Shown: positions 16,206-24,311 of the stretch, piece by piece | Numbering within the stretch: the first letter of the stretch is position 1 | Layout: every line of letters starts with the position of its first letter | From: Chryseobacterium culicis | GTDB lineage: Bacteria; Bacteroidota; Bacteroidia; Flavobacteriales; Weeksellaceae | Length of the DNA stretch: 64,000 nucleotides | Assembly (NCBI RefSeq): GCF_900108365.1 | Contig: NZ_FNWQ01000005.1 | Location: 1-64,000, forward strand | Direction: 5' to 3' | Position numbers and translations under genes: made by a program | Notes under the pieces: model-generated | Seen by the model: only the letters and a program-made list of their open reading frames with translations | Databases searched by the model: none | Told to the model about the DNA's origin: nothing

Positions 16206-18704
16206 TTAATCTACTTTCCAGCTTATTTTATCTTCTTCTTTATTCCAGTCTACATAAATAGTCTGGCCGGATTTTACTTCTTCTTTCACGATCATTTTGG
16301 AGATAGGTCTGGCAAGCTGTGCACGAATTACGCCTGAGATCTGTCTTGCACCGTACTTACTGCTGAACCCGCCTAATGCAAGGTTTCTTACGGCATCATC
16401 ACTGATTTTCAGAGTAATCCCTAACCTCGTTAATGAAGTATGAAGCGATTTCAGCTGAATTGTAAAGATTCTTTCCGCGATAGATTCTGTGATTGGTGCG
16501 AAAGGAATAATCTCTGTAATTCTCGCTAAGAACTCAGGTCTGAATCTTCCGGAATTTGACATAATCTGCATCAGTGAAGATGATTCCGGAATTTTTCCTT
16601 CCTCAAACTGCTTTACAATTTCTTCACTTCCGATATTCGAGGTAAACAGGATTAATGCATTGCTGAAGTCTCCTTCTTTCCCCAGTTTATCATGCACTTT
16701 TCCTTCATCCATAATCTGAAGGAATACATCAAAGACAGAGTGATGGGCTTTTTCTATTTCGTCAAATAAGACTACAGTGTAAGGCTGCTGCCTTATTTTA
16801 TTAACAAGCATTCCTCCTTCTTCATATCCCACATATCCGGGAGGCGCTCCATAGAGCAATGCTGCGGAATGTTCTTCCTTAAATTCTGACATATCAAAGC
16901 GTACCATTGCCTTTTCATCATTGAAAAGTAATTCTGCCATAGATTTAGCGAGCTCTGTTTTTCCGGTTCCGGTAGGTCCCAGAAGGAAGAAAGACCCGAT
17001 TGGCTGTCCTGGTTTATTCAATCCGCTTCGGTTTTCAACAATAGCATCGGAAAGGATTTTCAGTGCATGATCCTGCCCTACTACTCTGTTGAGCAGAAGA
17101 GATTCCATATTCAGGAGTTTTTCTTTTTCCTGCGCCTGAATCTTTCCGATCGGGATATTGGTTTTGGCGGCCATTACAGCTGCCAGTTCAAGCCGGTCTA
17201 CTTTTTCTCTTTTCTTTGCGGCGTGCTGTAAAAGCTCTGCATAGGTATCTTCAATAATTTTCTGAATCTGATCTACCGGCATAGAGTTGTCAATGGCAGG
17301 CTGCTCGCTCAGTGAACCCCATAAAATTGGGCTTATTTTGTCTCTGAGCAGGTTGTAGGTCCAGATCAGTTCATCAGCTTTATCTTTGCTGTCTGCGTAT
17401 TCTTCCTGTAGAATAGCATCATAGCTTTCTTTCCAGCTATCCAGTTCTTTTTCAGAAAGTTCATCCAGCATTTTGATGGCAGCCATTGTTCTGTCTAACA
17501 GGTCGATAGCGGCATCCGGTAATTTTTTACCTTTTGCATATCTTTTGGCCAGTCGTACACATTCCGGAAGGGCAGTTTTTTCTACTTCGATGCCATGGTG
17601 TTTTTTGTAGCCTTCAAGAAGTACGTCAATCATTTTCACGCACGTCTTTTCATCCGGTTCATGAACGGTTAAAACTTCAAAACGACGGTTGAAAGCCTGT
17701 TCAGGCTCTATAATTTTCCTGTATTCTTCCTGAGTTGTGGCTCCAATTACAGTAATTTCACCTCTGGCAAGCTCAGGTTTCAGCAGGTTGGCAACGTTTC
17801 CAATGCTTCCTTTAGGATCTAAAAGGGTATGGATTTCATCAATGAAAAGAATAGCTTTTTCAATTTTCTTACATTCATTGATCACTTTTTTGAGACGGTC
17901 TTCAATTTCGCCCTTATAAGAAGTTCCGGCTAGCAGTGCTCCGGTATCCAGTTCCAGGAGGGTACCGTTTTTAAGCATTTCAGGAACATTTCCTTTGATA
18001 ATTTCTGTAGCAAATCCTTCTACCAGCGCTGTTTTTCCAACTCCAGGCTCTCCGATGATGATGACATTCGGTTTGCTTCTCCGGCAAAGAATTTCCACCA
18101 GCATTCTCAGCTCTTTATCCCTTCCGATTATATTTTCAATTTCGCCCTTTCTGGCCTGTGCTGTTCTGTCTACACAATAGCTTTTAATAGAAGGGAATGA
18201 ATTGTCAGAATAATCTGATCCGTTATTTGAAAATAATGAGGAAAAATCACGATCCTCGGAAACGGTAAAGGGTGTATCTTTTCTGTACAGATTAAAAATT
18301 TCATGTTCTCTCAGGGGAAGTGATTTCAGCTGCTGAAGGGAGAACACAACCTGTGGTTTAACAATAGCTGTAAGAATGCAGATAGGAGTAATTTCATCCA
18401 ATCCCAATTTTAAACGGATATCGTCCGCTTCTTCGATCAGGGTATCTATAGCTTCGTCCTGCCCTACCTCATCAGGAAGGTGGTTGGTTTTGGGATATTC
18501 TTCAATACGGACGTCTGCCCATTCATAGAAATAGCCCGGATCTTTATCTATACTTTTCAGAAATTCACTGAGGCCGATATCTTTATGCATTAAAGCCTGC
18601 AGAATGTGCGGGCCTCCGTAGGTTCCATTATAATTTTCCTTCGCTATCGACTGAGCAATATGAAATAGCTGCTTTACGGTTTCGTTGGTTACTAGTACTC
18701 CCAT
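16206..18704 (-). CDS. tssH: T6SS sheath-recycling AAA+ ATPase TssH (ClpV)
   Basis: ClpB/ClpV-type double AAA+ ATPase of 832 residues. It has a Clp N-domain (about 1-145), a first AAA module with Walker A GEPGVGKTA (218-226) and Walker B ILFIDEIHT (near 285), a middle region, and a second AAA module with Walker A GPTGTGKTE (near 575) and VVLFDEIEKAH. In the T6SS this hexamer disassembles contracted TssB/TssC sheath for reuse. Linkage to tssD, vgrG and tssR makes TssH more likely than ClpB. The sheath proteins it acts on are not encoded in the window. Confidence 0.92.
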   Translation of the reverse strand: MGVLVTNETVKQLFHIAQSIAKENYNGTYGGPHILQALMHKDIGLSEFLKSIDKDPGYFYEWADVRIEEYPKTNHLPDEVGQDEAIDTLIEEADDIRLKLGLDEITPICILTAIVKPQVVFSLQQLKSLPLREHEIFNLYRKDTPFTVSEDRDFSSLFSNNGSDYSDNSFPSIKSYCVDRTAQARKGEIENIIGRDKELRMLVEILCRRSKPNVIIIGEPGVGKTALVEGFATEIIKGNVPEMLKNGTLLELDTGALLAGTSYKGEIEDRLKKVINECKKIEKAILFIDEIHTLLDPKGSIGNVANLLKPELARGEITVIGATTQEEYRKIIEPEQAFNRRFEVLTVHEPDEKTCVKMIDVLLEGYKKHHGIEVEKTALPECVRLAKRYAKGKKLPDAAIDLLDRTMAAIKMLDELSEKELDSWKESYDAILQEEYADSKDKADELIWTYNLLRDKISPILWGSLSEQPAIDNSMPVDQIQKIIEDTYAELLQHAAKKREKVDRLELAAVMAAKTNIPIGKIQAQEKEKLLNMESLLLNRVVGQDHALKILSDAIVENRSGLNKPGQPIGSFFLLGPTGTGKTELAKSMAELLFNDEKAMVRFDMSEFKEEHSAALLYGAPPGYVGYEEGGMLVNKIRQQPYTVVLFDEIEKAHHSVFDVFLQIMDEGKVHDKLGKEGDFSNALILFTSNIGSEEIVKQFEEGKIPESSSLMQIMSNSGRFRPEFLARITEIIPFAPITESIAERIFTIQLKSLHTSLTRLGITLKISDDAVRNLALGGFSSKYGARQISGVIRAQLARPISKMIVKEEVKSGQTIYVDWNKEEDKISWKVD

Positions 18705-18962
18705 TTATAATTTTCTTATATTAATATACTTGCGTTCTGTTATTGTGTTTCAGATTTGATGGTACTGATCTGTTTTTCCTCCCATATTGTATGGGAATAA
18801 GAATTTCTTATTTTGTGTAGCTAAAATTACTTATTTTATTCTAAATGAGATAAAGATAGTTAATTCTTCAAATAGAGAAGTAACAGCGGTATTTTTTTAT
18901 TCTTAAGCTTCAATTTTATGCTTTCATTTGATGACAAATTGCTATTCGAATACGCCCTTATT

Positions 18963-19634
18963 TTATATATTCAAAAAATACAATAAAATTAAGGTAAGCC
19001 ATTGCAGCCCAACGTACAGATAGAATAACATGGCTGAAGGTTCCGACAGCTCGTATAATTTTTCCATCAGTGTTTTTTTTATAATTTCAGAAAAATCTGC
19101 ATTTTCGTCTCCTAGATTCAGTTCATCAAATTTTATTTTGTTTAAGGCATAACCTAAAATCCTTTTGAGGATCTTGTTATCTGAGCTGTTTCTGAATTCA
19201 CTGAGCAGCCTTACTTTAGCGATTGCAAAATCTGCACTTGTCCGGATTACGGCGGGCTGCTTTGCTTTAAATACTGATATTACTTTATCAATAAAAGGCA
19301 CCACAATTGTTTTGGAATGATCCTGAAGCAGTTTATTAATCACTACGGACATCGCATATTTTGTCGCAAAAAACACTGTAAAAAACGGAGCGATGATGGT
19401 CAGCAAATACAGGAGCCCTGCTGAAACAGGTTTTGCTTTAATTGTTGTTATTATGAATGCAAGCGCTCCGGTATGGCCTAATGAAGGTCCTAAACGTTCA
19501 GACAGAATATAAATTCCAAGCACTAAGGTCACGATAGTAGAGAAAGCTCCTATCGCGTACATTTTCAGTATGCTGAATATAAATGCTGCTGACAGCTTGG
19601 AAAAGTATTTCAGGTGGTCTGTGATTTTGTTCAT
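18963..19634 (-). CDS. Membrane protein of unknown function in T6SS locus
   Basis: Protein of 223 residues that I do not recognise. Hydrophobic segments lie at about 12-45 and 60-95, then a charged, probably cytoplasmic stretch (about 96-195), and a final transmembrane segment at the extreme C-terminus (about 200-223). It sits between tssH and the vgrG cargo module, all on the minus strand. The gap of 258 bp to tssH (18705-18962) holds no other gene. It could be a T6SS membrane-complex accessory or an inner-membrane immunity protein; both are guesses from position. Confidence 0.6.
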   Translation of the reverse strand: MNKITDHLKYFSKLSAAFIFSILKMYAIGAFSTIVTLVLGIYILSERLGPSLGHTGALAFIITTIKAKPVSAGLLYLLTIIAPFFTVFFATKYAMSVVINKLLQDHSKTIVVPFIDKVISVFKAKQPAVIRTSADFAIAKVRLLSEFRNSSDNKILKRILGYALNKIKFDELNLGDENADFSEIIKKTLMEKLYELSEPSAMLFYLYVGLQWLTLILLYFLNI

Positions 19635-19706
19635 TGATGTTTTTAAGGTTATTTAGTTTTTCAATATAGAAATTTTTATCAGCTTTTTACAATTGTATGC
19701 CTATAA

Positions 19707-20408
19707 TTACTTGCCAGAAAAATATTCTTTCTGGAGCGAGTCTTTTATTTTTTCGTCAATGGGCAAATTTTTTACGTCATCAACAGTCAATTTGACTTCA
19801 TTTTGGAAGATACTTTTGCCGTCGAACCCTAAATACATAGTTTTCCCAGTAATAGAATTTATATATTTTCCGGTTGTGAAGGAGCTTATCTGGACATCTT
19901 CCAATTTCTGGCAGTTTATCCCTCCATAACTATAAACAGTATTTTTATCTCTGATATAATAGCCGCTTAATACTTTGACTTCTGAAGATACTAAATCTAA
20001 TATTATATAGGGAGAATTACTATTTCTGGAAGTAGCGTTATAATAAATATTATTTACATCCTTATATAAAATATTTTTTTCCACTTCCTGATAACTTGCG
20101 ATCTTTATAGTAGAATCAGTACTGTATAAAGAATTTGTTTTTAAGGAAAAGATAGAATCCTGTAAAATTAATCCTTTCGTTTCTGTCATTATCTTGTCAT
20201 TATTTCCCGCATATTGTACAGTATAATCTGATGAGATATTCACTTTACCATTATACTGATATAGATTTAATTTCAGTTTTTTAATATGAGTACTGTTACT
20301 GATTTTGTTTAATTGTGTATCATAATAGCTGATCTGTCCTTGTCCGTCACATGAAAGCATCATTAATAAAAACAAAATACTGTATCCTATTTTTTTTGTA
20401 TTTTCCAT
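19707..20408 (-). CDS. Lipoprotein, candidate immunity protein of the VgrG cargo module
   Basis: Protein of 233 residues with a lipoprotein signal peptide (lipobox LMMLSC, Cys20), so attached to a membrane and facing the periplasm. The mature part is beta-rich with no recognised domain. Its start overlaps the end of the upstream candidate effector by 22 bp, so it is translated with it. A periplasmic lipoprotein encoded directly after a VgrG-linked putative effector is the classic arrangement for immunity to a cell-wall- or periplasm-active T6SS toxin. The assignment rests on position and localisation only. The DNA here is visibly more AT-rich than tssH or vgrG. Confidence 0.55.
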   Translation of the reverse strand: MENTKKIGYSILFLLMMLSCDGQGQISYYDTQLNKISNSTHIKKLKLNLYQYNGKVNISSDYTVQYAGNNDKIMTETKGLILQDSIFSLKTNSLYSTDSTIKIASYQEVEKNILYKDVNNIYYNATSRNSNSPYIILDLVSSEVKVLSGYYIRDKNTVYSYGGINCQKLEDVQISSFTTGKYINSITGKTMYLGFDGKSIFQNEVKLTVDDVKNLPIDEKIKDSLQKEYFSGK

Positions 20409-21319
20409 ATCCCAAATTTTGTTGATGCTGTTTTATCTCGCGTTAAACTTGCTGCTCCTGACCAATTATTGACATTCATTTCCAACAGCTTGTCATCTAT
20501 CAAGGAAAAATTCTGATAATCTCCTCTATCTCTTAATTGATCATATATTTTAAATTTCATATCACATGGATTTGACGCATTTACAACAAGCAGCAATACA
20601 TGATAGCCATTTAAAATGGTAAAATAAAATACATGATAACCCAATTTACTGCCCATTGCATTTTTTAAATAATTTGAGATTACATTTTGTTTTCCTGAAC
20701 TATATTCCTTTGGCTGATAATTACCTCCTCCCTTAAAAGTACTTTGTTCAAAAATTTGAAAATTCTTAACAAAACCATAATCTTTAATTTGATCTATTCT
20801 TGTATAAGCATTATAAACATTCGCTTTATTGTTTGAAGTTTCAGTTATAAAGTGTTTATTGTTTAATAATAACTTCCCTAATTGTTTGTCAGCAGCAATT
20901 ATGCATGCTGTATGCCGGGAAATAGAAATTTTATTTTCCTCAACTAATCTTTCTACATCTTTTTCAGAAAATACGTCTTTATGATCAATACATTTTATTT
21001 TAATTGTATTTAATTTCTTTCCTTCCACTTTTACGGTAATAAGAGTTTCACCAAGCTTTTTGCCTGTCACGTTTGTCCTTATCACCCATTCATTTTCGAC
21101 ACTCCATTCAGAAGTAGATAATGATATATTTGAATTATTAAGTTCGAATTTAAGATCACGCCTCTTATCATCGTTTTTTCCACCTACTTTACATCTCATT
21201 TCTCTTGTTTCATTCAAGCTAATATTATACTCTGCGATTTTGGTACATTCAAAATTTACAGATGTAGGAAATATTTCTCTCGCGACTTTAAACCAAGTAT
21301 TGTAACTAACACCTGCCAT
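20387..21319 (-). CDS. Candidate T6SS effector with possible Cys-His amidase-like domain
   Basis: Protein of 310 residues with no signal peptide, encoded two cistrons after vgrG. Residues about 20-110 are beta-rich, like an Ig/BACON-type domain. Residues about 130-265 contain SRHTACIIAADKQL (Cys139 at a helix start), then NGYHVLLLVV (His240) and FKIYDQL (Asp260). This order and spacing is that of papain-like peptidoglycan amidases and endopeptidases. The catalytic reading is inference; no family is confidently recognised. The start overlaps the preceding 58-residue ORF by 14 bp and the end overlaps a lipoprotein gene by 22 bp, a tightly coupled module of low GC. Confidence 0.55.
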   Translation of the reverse strand: MAGVSYNTWFKVAREIFPTSVNFECTKIAEYNISLNETREMRCKVGGKNDDKRRDLKFELNNSNISLSTSEWSVENEWVIRTNVTGKKLGETLITVKVEGKKLNTIKIKCIDHKDVFSEKDVERLVEENKISISRHTACIIAADKQLGKLLLNNKHFITETSNNKANVYNAYTRIDQIKDYGFVKNFQIFEQSTFKGGGNYQPKEYSSGKQNVISNYLKNAMGSKLGYHVFYFTILNGYHVLLLVVNASNPCDMKFKIYDQLRDRGDYQNFSLIDDKLLEMNVNNWSGAASLTRDKTASTKFGIWKIQKK

Positions 21320-21482
21320 CTGCTTTTATTTTTTTTACACTGTTGAACTCCAAGTTATCTTCTATAGCATCGAATATCATCTTTTTACGGGAGCTCATGT
21401 GTATGTTCCCGGCTAAAACAGAATCCCTGTTATGGGTAATAATTTTAATATTCGCAGCTTTTCTTATGATGGCCATAGACAT
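21306..21482 (-). CDS. Small 58-residue VgrG-linked ORF with spike-like strand pattern
   Basis: Read directly from the sequence: the ATG at 21482 lies 5 bp after the vgrG stop, and the TAG at 21306-21308 overlaps the effector start by 14 bp. The peptide (MSMAIIRKAANIKIITHNRD... ending KIKADGRC) has short alternating strands such as NIKIITHN, GNIHMSSR and NLEFNSVKK. They resemble the beta-helical repeats at the VgrG C-terminus and the N-terminal strands of some flavobacterial T6SS cargo proteins. It could cap or extend the spike, or adapt the effector to it. Overlapping, coupled reading frames support it being real despite its size. Confidence 0.55.
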   Translation of the reverse strand: MSMAIIRKAANIKIITHNRDSVLAGNIHMSSRKKMIFDAIEDNLEFNSVKKIKADGRC

Positions 21483-21487
21483 TACTT

Positions 21488-23413
21488 TTAATGATTGGTA
21501 CCTTTTTCACCACTATTCATATGTACAGTCTTAGCACTTTGTATGAGAATATCATCCTCTGAACTCATAGCAGTCATTTTTTTTGCAAAAATATCAGACG
21601 TGGAAGACTGTCTTGTATAATCATTATCCACCATTTCCGTGCGGTTATCGGACATCTCCATACGGTTACCTGTTGCCGTCTCAATAATATCATTACCGGC
21701 AGAAACTGTAATATTATTACCTACTGTTGTATTTTGGTTATCTCCCACTGTTGTTGTCATATTCTGTCCAACATTAATATTCATATTTTTGCAGTTCAGG
21801 GTCATGGTTTCCGGTGCAGTGATGTTAATATTACTTCCTGTGGTATCGAGATGAATTTCATTTCCGCTCTTATCCGTGATAATGATGCTTTCATCTTCTG
21901 TGAAAACAATTCTGTGGCCACTTCTTGTTTGGATAGATTTCACACGGTTATCTACGCCGCCGCCAAGACCTATTCCACCATGGAACATGCCTCCCATTAC
22001 GAAGGGTCTGTCGGGATGACTGTGTACAAAATTGACCATCACCTGATCTCCGACTTCAGGAATAGCTACATAGCCGCGGTTTTGAGTAATTTGGTCTGTT
22101 CCTCCCGCGTCTGGGCTCATTACCCGGACAAAATGAGTGGTATCATTCATCTGCCAGCCGAATCTTACCTGAACTCTTCCCTGTCCTTCGGGATCCGTAT
22201 TTGAAATGACAGTTGCGATCTGTGGCTGTGCAGATGGTACGGAAAATTCCGGTTTGGGAAGAAATCCCGTGTCTGCGGCAATGGATTCAAAAGTTCCGGT
22301 ATAATGTCCTATCGTATCCATTTCATGAATCACCTCTGTCACCATTACTTTAGTAAAATAGGATGTTTCATTGCTGTCCGGCTTTCTCATATGAATATCT
22401 GCAATACAGCCCGGATGCAAAAAAGGAACAGTTGTAGATCCGGAAACTGAAAATACACTGACCGCTTCACTTCCTGATGTACTTCTTTGGGAATGTTCTA
22501 CATCCAGATGAGTGGTAGCTTTAATAGGTGCAATCTGGAGAGCCGGGGTTTTATATATTTTATCGTTATGGCTGTACGCTGTTCGGGCAATATCACTTAC
22601 ATGATGTACCGGGGTTTCTCCAGAAGTCAGTTTTTCGTTTTTACTGCTGTTATAGCCATAGTATTGAGGCTTTGTGTGCACCGCTTTCAATTCTACCCTG
22701 ATATGATCTGCGTTGCTTCCGTAAAGCAGTTTTATAGGCTTATTCTGTGGCGGAAGCTTGCCGAAGTGCAGCACTTCACCATCATAATAAAATTGTTCCC
22801 CATAAGCTTCTGCCATTCTTGCGAGATAATTGTAGTGGGTTTCATTATATTGGCTGCTGTAGATGATTTGTGAATAATCATTGGTATCTATTCTGATGTC
22901 GAACCTGCCTTTATCAATTCCCTGTCTGATTACTTCTTCAGCAATGATTCCCATATTAACAGGCTGTCCGCCTCCAAAACTCTGAATATGCGGAGCCCCG
23001 TCCAGTAATATAGTCGGGCTGTATCCGGAAAGAACAATATTGCCAAGGCTCATTTTTTCCTGGCTGAATCCTACTTTGGTAATGATTCCAACAAAATTTC
23101 TTTCAGGACTTTTCTCAAGATCCTTATAAGAAATAATGGCTGTTAAGCGTTTTCCTAAAAATTGATTAGCTTCTTCGAGGGTATGAGTCTGCCTGTCTCC
23201 CAATGCATCGTGAGCAAGGGTAAGACTGAATTCGTGATGATGGCTCGCTTTTTGTTTAAGGGTGAAGTGTTTATAGTGTTTAATAATTTTTCCTTCTACA
23301 ACCAGTGACAATTTTACAAGCCGGTTAATCCCTGCGTGATGATTCTCGGATATTCCGTCTGCATTCTGTGACGGACGGAAGGAAGATCCTTTTGTCTTTG
23401 ATTCTGTTTTCAT
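21488..23413 (-). CDS. tssI: T6SS spike protein VgrG (TssI)
   Basis: VgrG of 641 residues. The N-terminal gp27-like part (about 30-370) includes the late-control-type stretch SQYNETHYNYLARMAEAYG. A gp5-like OB-fold follows (VISNTDPEGQGRVQVRFGW... through VGDQVMVNFVHSHPDRPFVM, about 405-485), then a beta-helical needle with repeating strands (TTTVGDNQNTTVGNNITVSA). A trimer caps the Hcp tube and carries effectors. No toxin domain is fused; cargo appears to be encoded downstream. The start is the ATG at 23413; the longer frame begins with a TTG. TATCTTTC upstream on the minus strand is a near-consensus -7 box. Confidence 0.92.
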   Translation of the reverse strand: MKTESKTKGSSFRPSQNADGISENHHAGINRLVKLSLVVEGKIIKHYKHFTLKQKASHHHEFSLTLAHDALGDRQTHTLEEANQFLGKRLTAIISYKDLEKSPERNFVGIITKVGFSQEKMSLGNIVLSGYSPTILLDGAPHIQSFGGGQPVNMGIIAEEVIRQGIDKGRFDIRIDTNDYSQIIYSSQYNETHYNYLARMAEAYGEQFYYDGEVLHFGKLPPQNKPIKLLYGSNADHIRVELKAVHTKPQYYGYNSSKNEKLTSGETPVHHVSDIARTAYSHNDKIYKTPALQIAPIKATTHLDVEHSQRSTSGSEAVSVFSVSGSTTVPFLHPGCIADIHMRKPDSNETSYFTKVMVTEVIHEMDTIGHYTGTFESIAADTGFLPKPEFSVPSAQPQIATVISNTDPEGQGRVQVRFGWQMNDTTHFVRVMSPDAGGTDQITQNRGYVAIPEVGDQVMVNFVHSHPDRPFVMGGMFHGGIGLGGGVDNRVKSIQTRSGHRIVFTEDESIIITDKSGNEIHLDTTGSNINITAPETMTLNCKNMNINVGQNMTTTVGDNQNTTVGNNITVSAGNDIIETATGNRMEMSDNRTEMVDNDYTRQSSTSDIFAKKMTAMSSEDDILIQSAKTVHMNSGEKGTNH

Positions 23414-23517
23414 ATGCTTTGTGTTTGGTACTGAAAGATAACAATATTTTATATAACAACCATTATATAAATACGTTATATAATACAATTTTCATGGGTC
23501 AGTTTTTGATTGAGGCA

Positions 23518-23552
23518 AAAAAAGACCGCCTTATAATAGGGACAGTCTTTTC
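23518..23552 (-). terminator. Terminator of third tssD gene
   Basis: On the minus strand AAAGACTG pairs with CGGTCTTT around a loop with an inner CC/GG pair, and a T run follows. It separates tssD copy 3 from vgrG. Confidence 0.75.
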
Positions 23553-23581
23553 TTATGAATGTTGATAATGTGTACAAAATT

Positions 23582-23989
23582 TTAGCTGGAAGGCCATAAT
23601 CCAAGGTACTGAGAGGTACCATAGTCAATGGTTTCTGCACTAACTACGAAGCTGATCAGCATACTGTTGCTGTCTATGGCATCGAAGTCTACCTGATGTT
23701 GAATTACATATCCGTTCTCCCATTTCAAAGTAATCAGCGTGCCTTCCTCGTGAGACTTGTTGAATATAATTTCTCCCACAGTCGGCTTATATTTACCATT
23801 TAGCAAGCTTTCCAGGATATCAGATTTTTCAGTAGCTTCTACTGTAACCTTGATAAGTGCGTTAGAAGGATCTGATGCTACACGTCCTGAAACGTCTGTA
23901 GATCTTGATACGCTGTAATTCATTTTTAACAGCTTTTGTCCTTCGCCATTGTTGAATTTTAAGATTCCTCTTGAATTTCTTTCTGCCAT
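23582..23989 (-). CDS. tssD: T6SS tube protein TssD (Hcp), copy 3
   Basis: Protein of 135 residues. It is the most divergent of the three TssD copies but still differs at only a handful of positions (for example GEIIFNK for GEITFNK and QHQVDF for QHEVDF) and in the C-terminal tail (TSQYLGLWPSS). It lies immediately upstream of vgrG on the same strand but is separated from it by a terminator, and it carries the same promoter and upstream repeat motif as copies 1 and 2. It may pair preferentially with the adjacent VgrG; that is inference from position. Confidence 0.9.
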   Translation of the reverse strand: MAERNSRGILKFNNGEGQKLLKMNYSVSRSTDVSGRVASDPSNALIKVTVEATEKSDILESLLNGKYKPTVGEIIFNKSHEEGTLITLKWENGYVIQHQVDFDAIDSNSMLISFVVSAETIDYGTSQYLGLWPSS

Positions 23990-24040
23990 GATTAGTAAAT
24001 TTAATCGTTAGTACTATTTTGTGATTCGGTGATTGTATAG

Positions 24041-24048
24041 CAAATATA
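24041..24048 (-). promoter_or_regulatory. -7 box of tssD copy 3
   Basis: TATATTTG on the minus strand, 52 bp upstream of the start codon. Confidence 0.6.
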
Positions 24049-24100
24049 GAGGCTCTTTTCCGCTAAAAAAAACTTTTGAATATAAATCTGAGAAATTGTA

Positions 24101-24133
24101 GTAGTTCTACGACTTCTTGTCGTAATTCTACGA
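24101..24133 (-). promoter_or_regulatory. Conserved operator-like direct repeat upstream of tssD copy 3
   Basis: GTAGTTCTACGA (24101-24112) and GTAATTCTACGA (24122-24133), again 21 bp start to start and again 53 bp from the -7 box. Conservation across three promoters whose other flanking bases have drifted argues for function. Confidence 0.6.
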
Positions 24134-24258
24134 TCATAGATTTACGCTGTATTCTGTAACATCCATCAATACGGCATTTTCAATTAAATCCCGGTTTTTA
24201 GATAAAAATTATTTTTGCACTACAGGGAGAAATAATAAGCTGGTCCGCGACTTTGGAA

Positions 24259-24290
24259 TAAAAAAAAGCAGAAGGAGTTACTTCTGCTTT
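24259..24290 (-). terminator. Terminator of the tssR operon
   Basis: A 10-bp perfect stem (AAAGCAGAAG / CTTCTGCTTT, 24265-24274 with 24281-24290) is followed on the minus strand by more T residues. It ends the TssO-PKD-TssR transcript. Confidence 0.9.
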
Positions 24291-24311
24291 ATCTATTAAA
24301 AAATGGTTTAC

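Noticed and set aside
16206..18704. Housekeeping ClpB instead of TssH
   Set aside because: The gene is embedded among T6SS genes and the N-domain and middle region differ from ClpB; TssH is the better reading.
21734..22204. 156-residue plus-strand ORF opposite vgrG
   Set aside because: Antisense shadow of vgrG with no start signal or family pattern.
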